Positions 10,503-19,380 of a stretch of DNA of 64,000 nt are shown here, piece by piece. Source of the DNA: Heterobilharzia americana (lineage: Eukaryota; Platyhelminthes; Trematoda; Strigeidida; Schistosomatidae); the NCBI GenBank assembly GCA_944470555.2, contig OX104127.1, positions 155,201,776 to 155,265,775 on the forward strand, written 5' to 3'. The notes beneath the pieces were generated by a model. It was not told the origin of the DNA and searched no databases. It saw nothing but the letters and a program-made list of their open reading frames with translations. The first letter of the stretch is position 1. Each line of letters begins with the position of its first letter. Position numbers and translations under genes: made by a program.

Positions 10503-10919
10503 GCCATCCACAACCGACCAAATGATCATATCCTATTTATAAATTTATATATGTTCGATTTTCACGAGACATTTGAAAATAAACAATTGGATACCCTTAT
10601 TCTACATTTCCTGCTGGTCACTACAGCATATTTGCAAACTAACATGGAGAAAATACTCAGCACTGTGATCACACACATTTCAGTTGTGTGAATAAAGTAT
10701 ATTATTTTGTTACTGGGCTTATTGAATGGACAGTGGTAGGAACAAGATATCATTTGGTCCAGCTTATCAAAGTAATCGAAGTTGGTTTTTATCACCAGCA
10801 AAATCTAAGATCATACATAAAGCTGCATATAGTTCATGAGTTGAGTCTATCATTTCTCGAAAATAATTTTGGTGCCTAAACAGTATTTGGTGAATGGAGT
10901 TGTTGAATAGTTGAATTTC

Positions 10920-11060
10920 AACCAGTGAATCACAGGTTCCAACATCGCTCTGTCTACCTGGGTTTAGGCAGCCAGGTACATTAGCACTCTCACACAATAG
11001 GTGTAACTCATTGTCTGCTGCACAAATGTGTACAAGGTTGCTGAGTAAACTTCGATCGAT
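10920..11060 (-). repeat. Copy 2 of the unclassified dispersed repeat
   Basis: On minus it reads tgagttacacctattgtgtg, then gctaatgtacctggct, parallel to the copies at 30805 and 33545. Confidence 0.5.
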
Positions 11061-11152
11061 TCGGTGAGTATTGCTTAGTCTCAGCTGTAGAAATTGTTTC
11101 ACATTCCAAATCACCACCTAATTTGACTCGTGATGTTAACCAAAGTAGAATT

Positions 11153-11440
11153 GTAGTAATGATGGATAGTGGCTAGCAGTGGAATCTAGGATGCGCATTT
11201 CGTCCCACTTGGGACTTGTCAGCTGGATTTACTTGCCTTCCAGTGAGTGTTGTTCCCACCGGGATTCGGAATCCGGGGCGATAGCTTCAAACGCCATAGC
11301 GTTTTCCACTACACAACCGAGCCACGATAACCACTTCATCATTACTATAATTAGAAAACAGGTAATATCAAGGCATCCACACAGGAGCCCATATGCCAAT
11401 ATAGACCGATCAACGGTGGTATAATACAAGCAATTATACT
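11153..11440 (-). mobile_element. SM-alpha-type hammerhead SINE with core inverted relative to its 3' arm
   Basis: Flanked by an exact 11-bp direct repeat aaagtagaatt (11142-11152 and 11441-11451). The tRNA-like head and ribozyme read on minus, with a B-box-like segment at about 11252-11272. The 3' arm (11340-11440: ataattagaa, aatatcaaggcatcc, gagcccatatgcc, gaccgatcaa) reads on plus, exactly as in the directly oriented copy at 47615-47921. The core is bounded by gtaatgatg and catcattac inverted repeats. Confidence 0.78.
11190..11222 (-). ncRNA. Hammerhead motif with mutated core (CTGACAA)
   Basis: On minus the core reads CTGACAA (11216-11222): the conserved G8 is A. GAAA (11198-11201) is present and the triplet is ATC (11190-11192). 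Loss of G8 should abolish or greatly reduce cleavage. The copy at 47748-47780 shares this change. Confidence 0.65.
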
Positions 11441-12690
11441 AAAGTAGAATTATGTTTGAAAAAACTAAGAGTGACCAGATCGAGATCTTGGTGATTTGGT
11501 TCAAAGTCGTTTGCGATGGTGCTGATGTATGCACTCCTTATTATCTCCAAAATCTCGAGCGTTTTCACTAGCCTTCATTTATTTACTCCCTTTCCTCTTG
11601 GTTACTTTTTCTGCTTCAGCATTATTCTTTTTCTATTCACTTCCTCTCTGTATAATGTTATCAAGTGTGTCGATTGGAACCGATTCAATTCTGTGCGAGG
11701 TTCCAAGTAAATTTGTTTGCTTTTAAGTATCACTGTTTTTCCTGCCAATCTGTTTCTTCTCCTGTGGAAAACTCTGTTCATTATTTTTAAGCTGTCCAAT
11801 ATAACTAATACTAAAAGTTGAAAAGTTTCGTTAACTGTATCTTCATTTATGTGTTTTCATTCCTCTAGTTTGTACTGTTTGTTGACTTGTATCTTTTTTG
11901 TCCTACTTTCACTGTATCGTTTCTTGCTTGATTCAGCCAAGTTTTATTTACACAAATTTTGTTGCACTAACCTGTTACTTTCAAGGAGTATAAATTTTTT
12001 ATTTTGTACTTTGTAAAATTAAGGTGTGTTGAGTAATTTGATGCGCAATACTGTATAGTATTCCTGTCAATGATCTTTGTGATAGCTGATAAGAAAAATA
12101 TTTAGAATGAAGATTTTAATGTAATTGTTGCTTACTTTTCAGTGATCGATCCTCGCAACTACAATGGTGTATAACTCCTTACCTCAAGTATATTAAATGG
12201 CTGATGTATTTTTACTTCAATCATGCACCCTTCTGCATTAATAAGGCCATATTTAGCAAAAAGAAATAATTCTATCTATTTAGAATGAGTATGGAATTAT
12301 AATTGAAATTTGACTCTTTAATATTGTGTAATTTGTATATGTATGTCGATTGTGGTGATAAGTTGAGTGTAAACTTTGTCAATCGACTGGTGATCAGTCG
12401 TATGGGGAAGGAGAATTATCAATAAAGATCAAGGTTGCACATTGTGTCGAGTATCCAGTGATTTGTACAAAGAATGACATGAATTTGCCTAAGGGCAGAA
12501 ATGGAGTGGATATGTCATCATAAGATGGTTAGTGTGTGAAACGAGTAAGATAATAAGAGTAGTAATAATGTGAAAAAGTTTGACAGGAATAATAATAAGA
12601 CAGGAAAAAACCAGGTTAAAAATAATTGCATTAATACTAACGATAATTCCGTTTTTTATTTGAAAAAGAAAGAAAGGAAGAGAGCGGAGA
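11441..12690. other. Arfaptin intron DNA, nothing recognised
   Basis: AT-rich and partly hydrophobic spurious frames on plus (11516-11726). No domain or repeat identified. Confidence 0.45.
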
Positions 12691-13640
12691 CGAAAAAAAG
12701 AGAAAGGAGCGAAAGGGTTAAAGCGATACCACTTAGTCAGTAGAAGGCCAAGGGAGGACGTGTTCCTTTTGAATACAAAGTTCAGGTTTCGTTGATCTTA
12801 TAGCTACAGCTTCCGCTATATGGAGAATGCGTAAACAAATGATACATGGTAGAGTTTTCGGAAGGCGGTGTATCACAGTGAAAGCTGTGCTAGCATCTAT
12901 TTAGTGTCCTGTATCTATTAGATGTGGTAGTACAGAATTTCTAATAGATTTGATGCCACCCTTTGCAAACCATGCCGGTAGTTGTTCTCGTATCCTGAGA
13001 CGGACGTGTCCAATAGTGCGCCGTATATAACTTGTACCACAGAAACAGTTGGAATGTTATATCCATAATGAAGAGCTGAAATTAGGTAAGGTATCCTTAA
13101 GTCTCGGATTGAACAACGACTGGCTATTAAAGGATAGACATAGACGTCCTGAGTAAAACATTCTATGGATAGACATCGTGATAAAATTTCACTCGAGGTA
13201 TCTCCTTTGCAGACGCAGAAAAAAAGGTTTTTTCTGCGTGCTTGTCAATTCGTTTTTTTCAGTACTATGAGCAATGTTTGCTTTTATAAACTTCTCTAGA
13301 TATCCAGTTTCCTTTAAAATATCCTGGAGGACTTGTAATTCTTTCTCGATACATTCCTCAGAGCAGATCGATCTAGCTCTAAACGCTAAACATCTGATAA
13401 CATTTCGTTTGTACTTCACTGGTACAAAACTGAGGAAATGTGCATACTGTGCTTTGATTGTCTTCCTAAATACACTTCATTCCAAAGAACCGTCTTCTTT
13501 TCTTGTCAGTAGAACATCAAGTAAATGAAGAGAGTTATTACTTTCATATTACTTTGTAAAATGAACCGCTGGATAGGCGTTATTGAGTCGAATTTTAATT
13601 ATAATTCCATACCCATTCCTGAATGCATTCGCCATAAATT
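12690..13640 (-). mobile_element. Penelope-like element, RT C-terminus plus GIY-YIG endonuclease (PLE copy 2)
   Basis: On minus, 13600-13420 gives NAYPAVHFT and then LHLLDVLLTRKEDGSLEWSV and FRKTIKAQYAHFLSFVPVKY. The frame 13419-13189 continues KRNVIRCLAFRARSIC and ETGYLEKFI. This is the palm and thumb of a Penelope RT (FLDV..R..dG, P..yK..li..L..Ra..iC, nGYp..fi). About 13045-12930 reads CFCGTSYIRRTIGHVRLRIR and EQLPAWFAKGG, the GIY-YIG pattern with its CxCG-x-x-YIxRT core. In schistosomes this family is Perere-10-like. Frameshifts separate the blocks, and it lies antisense in the arfaptin intron. Confidence 0.78.
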
Positions 13641-14064
13641 CTGGCCATTAATGTTAGCGAAATTGATTTTATAACTGTAGAACCCGATAAGAAATTATTG
13701 AAAAGAATATTTTTCGTTCATAATATTTGACTTTTAATATATACAATGACTTATTTTTCAGTTTTTTTTACGGGAATTATGAGTCACTTCGTTCTCTTTT
13801 AATATATAACACACTCGAGAGTTGTCAATGCCCCTACATAAGTTAAAACAAGACATATAGGCGAACGATATTGTTTTCAATTAGATCCTCTTCGGGCTTG
13901 ACTCTAATACAAATAGCTAATTGTGTATTAAAGTTGAATCAATCATATAGATTTATCGGTTAATATGATAAATGTTTTAAAACAACGATGGTGATATTAA
14001 CACAAAGAATAAAAATGGTAACGTTGATAGCGTTGACTTAAATGTTTGTAATATGGATGATAAT
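13641..14064. other. Intron DNA, nothing recognised
   Basis: AT-rich; no gene or clear repeat. The piece tgaaaagaatat at about 13698 resembles the foldback at 32176-32217. Confidence 0.4.
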
Positions 14065-14890
14065 GATGATGAAAAACCAAGAAAAGAAGGCCTGTCTCGC
14101 TGTCTGTCTTTGCAATCCTAGATTTGACGTCCTCATCATTTGTGCCTGTGCCCCCTGTAGTTGAAACGACGGTGCCTTGGTACGTGGAAGAAACTACTTC
14201 ATTTAGATTTCCTCCTTTGATGGTCATTGGTGCTTGTTGTTGTTGTTGTTGTAGGTTGAGTATATTCATCACCTCTGTCCTGTCTATGTTCACGTGAGGG
14301 AAGTCCCGTCCTCGCTGCTTTATCTCTTCTGCCAACTTGTTGGTTTTGCCAGTAGATCTTCGAGTTTGTGCTACAAGACATTAGACATGAATCGTGATGG
14401 GCGAAATCCAAATTGTGTAGGGTGTTTCCACCGGTCAAACAGCGTATGTCGATCTTTTCGCTCCTCACAGTTTGTTGCGTGATCCAGTTCAGTCAAGTGG
14501 ACCACAATGAGGAAGATGATCGGTGATAGAAGGCGGAACCTTGTCTTACTCCTGTCTCCACGTGAAAGGCATCACTGAGCATTCCATTGTGAATCACTTG
14601 GCTTGTAGTATCATATAGCATATATCTGTTGTTGGATGAGGTTGATAAAGGTTTGTGGCACAAAAACTGTAGTGTTGGAGCAGTTGCCTCCCAAATGACC
14701 TCTTGTTCGACGGTATCGAGGCCTTTTTCAATGTGGATGAAGTTTAGGTAGAGAGTTGACTATCATTCTCTGCTCTCTTCTATAATGATCGCTAGCGTAG
14801 TGTTTCAATTTGATCTGCATATGATTTGTTTTTCCTAAAGCCAGCCAGCCAACCTGTAGTTTCGAATCCAGCGCATTTAGTCACCGCTGT
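14065..14890 (-). mobile_element. SR2-like RTE retrotransposon, internal fragment (copy B)
   Basis: On minus it covers the RT region from before motif A (about 14890) to a point soon after the Gln-rich stretch (about 14230-14260). It matches copies A and C closely. Motif C reads LDFAHHDS and the 2-nt frameshift after the QG motif is present. Both ends are truncated and no (TA)n tail remains. It sits in the arfaptin intron, antisense to the gene. Confidence 0.83.
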
Positions 14891-14904
14891 TAACAATGCT
14901 AACT

Positions 14905-14985
14905 TATGCGAATAATAACTACCGATGGCTGACTTGATGTGGCAGTGGTCGAGCTAGCATATCACAATGAGCCAACGACCTCATC
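14905..14985 (+). repeat. Fragment of the 5' leader of the Perere-3/SR3-like RTE element
   Basis: tagcatatcacaatgagcca and neighbouring sequence match the reverse complement of about 870-960. It is an isolated 80-bp piece. Confidence 0.55.
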
Positions 14986-15132
14986 CTGATGGGAAAGATG
15001 CAAGTTATTGTTCTTCAACCAGTAAAATTTAGTCCATTTACTATTTTATATTTTTTGATGTTCATTAATTGAATGCTACTATTGAGACTATTATTCTTAA
15101 TTATAATATCTAGTGTCAATTTCTTTTTACAG

Positions 15133-15273
15133 CTACGTGTTATGCAACATCAATTAATGCTTCTTCATAATGCCACATCTGCATTCTTCTCTGGTAATAA
15201 TTACCAGTTAGAGCAAATACTTAATGAATATAAAATTAAACTACCAAACAATCAAAATGGAGTTAAACATTAA
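15133..15273 (+). CDS. Arfaptin, last coding exon
   Basis: Follows a pyrimidine-rich acceptor ending in AG at 15131-15132 and joins in phase 0 to the exon ending at 9919. The join gives DNR-LRVMQHQL, which corresponds to arfaptin ENK-IKVMHKQL. It reads LLHNATSAFFSGNNYQLEQI and ends with a short polar tail before TAA (15271-15273). This is the final BAR helix (arfaptin [20 protein letters not shown]). The 5213-nt intron before it contains an SM-alpha dimer, another SINE, a PLE fragment and SR2 copy B. Confidence 0.88.
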   Translation, partial: LRVMQHQLMLLHNATSAFFSGNNYQLEQILNEYKIKLPNNQNGVKH

Positions 15274-15805
15274 CATTATTCTGATTGCTTAACTTTTTCT
15301 ATAAAAGTTGCATTTTTCTTTTTTCAAGTCAATATTCGTGCTATATATACATATCCATCCAAAAGTGTGTGTGTGTGTGTGGCTGTGTGATACAATCAGT
15401 GTAATTAATTTCACTGATAGTCTAGTTTTGATGCACATACAAAGATATTTTGAAAGCCCCCTAGGTGATAACAACTCTCGTATATATAATACGTGTTGTT
15501 TGCATTTCACTTTGTTTGTTTACTTGTTTATGATTCGATAATAAAAAAAATATTTAGTTTGTGAAATTGTTTTCACATCTAGATAGTAGATGTTTTCCTT
15601 TTGTCTACTGACAACATTTGTTTGGAATTGTTACACTAGTTGTTAGTTGCGCGTAGATTAAAGCATAATGAAAATGAAAAGATAATGAGCTACTTACACT
15701 TGTCTACAATACATTTCAGCATTAATGTTGTAAAAATGCATCAACAAAGTGCTGTGTACAATCTGTGAAACTCCGCATAATTGTTGGCCATATGTAGTGT
15801 TTAAA
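15274..15805 (+). other. Likely arfaptin 3' UTR and downstream DNA
   Basis: Contains a short (TG)n run at about 15366-15380 and the polyadenylation signal AATAAA at 15540-15545, about 270 nt after the stop. Confidence 0.5.
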
Positions 15806-15895
15806 TCTACATCATTCACTGGGGAGTGCAGGTACTATCAGCTGACCAGTCTCAACTAGGACGAAACTCACGTCCTGAATTCCACCAAGATGAAT
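15806..15895 (+). repeat. Degraded hammerhead SINE relic
   Basis: Carries gtgcaggtactatcagctgaccagtc, with core CTGACCA (15842-15848; G8 changed to C), GAAA at 15863-15866 and GTC at 15872-15874, then ctgaattcc. The stem arms are only partly paired. No tRNA-like head is recognisable. Confidence 0.6.
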
Positions 15896-16156
15896 GTAAG
15901 TTCATGGTACTACTTAGTTGTGTAGATTGAAGTAGGCAAGGTAGGATCTGAATTTGAGTCTTGTCTTTCCATCTGGTATTCTTGATGGGCTTTCATACTT
16001 TCTTGACTATGGATTCGATGTTTAAAATTGATGATTCAGACGAGCATTATCTTAGTTAACTGTAGTGTGAATCTCATCAGTCTACTTACTGATGACATAA
16101 CAAGTTTATGGTACAAAAAAAAAGCAAACTATATTCATTAGCATTCTTGATATACG

Positions 16157-18740
16157 TCGAGAAGCATTTGGCGAAATGAACGAGAATGGAGAATTGTTTG
16201 CAAACTTCTGCACATTCAACGATTTGGTGATTGGAGGCAGTATCCGTAAACAAGGATATTCACAAAGCCACATGGATTTCACCAGATGGAAACACTAAAA
16301 ATCAGATCGACTTCATTTCAATCTCTAGAAGGTGGAGATGCAGTCTCCTGGAGACAAGATCAGATGAAGAAGGGGAGCAGATGTAGGTTCACACCGCTCA
16401 CTATACAGTGCAAGGAAACTTCAAAATCAAATTGAAGGCCTTCAGAGAAGTTGGTGATAGACCATAGCTCAAGTTCAACACCCAGAACAGAAACTGAAGC
16501 ATGAAACTACAAAGGAAATCTTCACATCAGGCAGTCATCGGGACAAAATGGGAGATATCGAGCAGCATCCCTGAAGAAACCTGTGTGGATGAGCACTGGA
16601 ACTCTTTGAAAGCTATGTAGAAAGAAACCTGCATAACCGAATTAGGAAGGAAGAAGAAACAAGACAAGAAATGGATCTCGACGGACTCATGAAAGCTGAC
16701 AGAGCAGGGAGAGGAAGATGGTGAAACAGAAGATACACCAGTGCAGTGCAAGGATGAACAACGAAAAGAGGAACTGAGTACAACCTACAAAACACTACAC
16801 TGGACAAAGAAGTGAAGAAGAGTGTGTGCAAAGACAAAAGACACTTCTACGACGCATTGACAAGTGAAGCAGAACAGGCTGCAGGTAGGAGAGACAGAGA
16901 CGTGATAACACTATATCAAATAACCAGGTTACTGCTATCTGGGAGGGAAGAGATCAACACAGATGAAACCAATGAAAGATAGTGAAGGAGAGCTAGTTAC
17001 CAAAGAGGAGAACCAAAGGAAACGATGGGCTGACCACTTCAACAAACTCTTGAATCGACCACAACCACCACCTGAAACTCATCCAAAAATACCACCAGCA
17101 GCCCAGACACAGAATTACAGGTGAACACAAGCCCTCCGACAATAGCAGAAGCGAAGTCCTGAACGCCACAAAGTTGGTGAAATCCGGGAAAGCAGCACGA
17201 CCAGATGAAATTCCACCAGAAGCACTGAAAACAGGCGCACAGACAACAGCGGGCATGCTCACACCATTACTGGAGAAGGTTTGGAAAGTAGGTAAGGAAG
17301 GAAAGGTACCTGTCTGCCGATTGGGAGACGGGCCACTTTGTCAAACTCCCAAAGAAGGGTGACCTAAGTGTTTGCAAGATCTGGCGCGGAATCATGCTCC
17401 ACACCTGTCCACCCACAAACTAAATATTAAACAGCATCGTCCTCGAGAGACTAAAAACTGCTCTGGATTCGAAATTACAACCAGAACAGGCTGGTTGGCA
17501 GGCTTCAGGAAAAACAAATCATGTGCAGATCAAACTGCAACACTACCCTACCAATCATCATAGAAGAGAGCAGAGAATGACAGTCAACTCTCTACCTCAA
17601 CTTCATCCACTTTGAAAAGGCCTTCGATAGCATCGACCGAGAAGTAATTTGGAAACTTTCAACACTACGGAGTACTACAAACCTTTACCAACCTCATTCA
17701 ACAGATATATGACGACGCCACATGCCGAGTGATTCACATTGGGAAGCTCAGCGATGCCTTTGAAGTGAAGACAGGAGTAAGACAAGGTTCCGCCTTCTAT
17801 CACCGATCACCTTCCTCATTGTGGTCCACTTGACTGAACTGGATCAAACCGTGAGGAGCGAGAAGATCGGTATACACTGTTCGACCCTACACGATATGGA
17901 TTTCGCCCATCATGATTTTGTGTCATGTGTTGTCGCACAAACTCGAAGATCTACAGGCGAAAACCAACAAGTTAACAGAAGAGATAGGGTAGTGAGGACG
18001 GGACTTCCCTCACGTGAACATAAACAAGACAGAGGTGATGAATATACTCAACCTGCAACAACAACAACAAGCACCAATCACCATCAACAGGAGAAATCTA
18101 AATGAAGTAGTCTCTTTCACGTACCAAGGCACCGTCGTTTCAACTACAGGGGGCACAGGCACAGATGATGAGGACGTCAAATCTAGGATGGGAAAGACAG
18201 ACAGGAAGACAGGCCTTCTTGCATTAATCTGAAATCAGTGTGGAGATATAGTGCACTCATCACACAGAAGATCCGGATTTTCAACATTAATGCCAGTCTT
18301 GTCAGTACTTCTATATGATTCAGGAACTTGGCGCCATACGAAGAATATTTCCAACAAATTGCAGATATACATCAACAGCTGCCTACGCTCGATAATGAAG
18401 ATCAGATGGTGAGAAAGAACAAGCAACAAGGAATTCTCTGTGGCTGGCAACGAACCAACCAAGAACCTATCGCCCAACATATGTGCTGAAGAATAAAGTG
18501 GAGATGGCTTGGGCATATACTGAGAAGACGGTTTTGTGACATCACGTGCCAATCCTTTGAGTTGCACCCATATGCGAAACGATTATTTGGGCGTCCGAAG
18601 GTCATTTAGAGTAGATCATGAGAAGAAGAAATGAAAGGTTATGAGCAGTCTTGGAGCCAGGTTAAGGAGACTGTAGAGAATAGAGTGAAATGGTGGGGTG
18701 CTATTGAAGCCATGTATTCCACTTGGAACCCAAGGGAGAA
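16157..18740 (+). mobile_element. SR2-like RTE retrotransposon, 5'-truncated (copy C)
   Basis: Begins within the endonuclease region (FGEMNENGELFANFCTFND, matching 27500-27560 of copy D). It continues through the linker, the RT (KSGKAARPDEIPPEALKTG near 17180; FEKAFDSIDREVIW near 17610-17650), a motif-C region reading DFAHHD (about 17900) and the C-terminal region to a 3' end near 18740. It lacks a (TA)n tail. Many small indels break every frame. It shares with copies A and B the FAHH change and the 2-nt frameshift after the QG motif (about 17790), whereas copy D has FADD and no such frameshift. Confidence 0.87.
17174..17362 (+). pseudogene. RT N-terminal piece of SR2 copy C
   Basis: KSGKAARPDEIPPEALKTGA is the conserved N-terminal RT segment of SR2-type elements (KSGKAAGPDxIPxEALK). 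The frame then shifts inside the KVPxDWKxGxLxKLPKKGDL block, where copy D is still open. Confidence 0.75.
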
Positions 18741-19229
18741 GGATTCATTTATTTCATCTGGTAATATTTGTGTCATTTTTGAAAAATTGATCGTCAATTA
18801 CGTTCGGATCAGAAAAATAACAAATCGTTTTTTATCACTTTGTGCATTGGTTTTCGTGTAGATCTTTCCAATCTCTTAATGTATTTACCGGGCTTTATTT
18901 GTTGGAAATTATTAATTTTTGTGCACCTTTAGTGATTATCTCAGTCTATCTAACAGATCAATGACCTTTTATAATTCGTAAACTAAGCAGTTGTATTCAG
19001 TGTAATTTTAGTATCTTAAATGCATATGAAACAGAAATTAATCTGATATTCTCTCAAATTCTTAAAAGAAAGAACTTAAAACTTCAGCCAAAATCCTCCT
19101 ATTAGTGAAAGATATTTGTATACTTTAATCTCACACACCAGTTGATGCTACAGTATGGTTAATTCCTCTAAGAAATAAAACACCTGTGTAACTGGTTCAT
19201 TACTTTATGGAGTTAACTTTCAACTAGTA
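18741..19229. other. AT-rich DNA, nothing recognised
   Basis: No supported feature. Confidence 0.45.
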
Positions 19230-19380
19230 GTTGATGAATCCGAACGCCTCTTCACCTATTGAGGCATGGACATCTAGATAGTATTATTAGTCCTCAGACG
19301 GTAGGTGTGGCTCACTGTCAACTACACAGATGTACACTAGATTACTGAGTGTATTCCGATTTTTCATAATAAACATGAAA
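19230..19380 (-). repeat. Copy 3 of the unclassified dispersed repeat
   Basis: Includes gtaggtgtggctcactgtca and acagatgtacactagattac tgagt, inverse to the block atgagccacacc / cactcagyaac of the other copies. Strongly diverged. Confidence 0.4.

Larger units (their letters stand above)
9960..10522. mobile_element. Head-to-head inverted dimer of hammerhead SINEs (SM-alpha type), one insertion
   Basis: The exact 13-mer tgatcatatccta occurs at 9947-9959 and again at 10523-10535. This marks everything between as a single 563-bp insertion. Inside lie two SM-alpha-type cores. The left core is on minus (ribozyme 10085-10135, tRNA-like head to about 10225). The right core is on plus (head about 10365-10440, ribozyme 10447-10502). 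The outer ribozyme ends are inverted copies of each other (about 10067-10112 against 10474-10520). A further inverted pair (9992-10032 against 10257-10297) flanks the left core. The insertion begins 28-40 nt after the splice donor of the arfaptin exon. Confidence 0.8.

Noticed and set aside
11516..11726. Two overlapping hydrophobic plus frames, possible membrane protein
   Set aside because: Low-complexity T-rich intron DNA, no splice signals or family match.
12350..12550. Possible hammerhead in the PLE downstream region (ctggtgatcagtcg ... gaaacgag)
   Set aside because: Core does not match CUGANGA and no stem pairing could be drawn.
16527..17262. Minus-strand Ser/Leu-rich frames
   Set aside because: Antisense shadows of SR2 copy C; the same shadows appear opposite copy D at 27849-28510.
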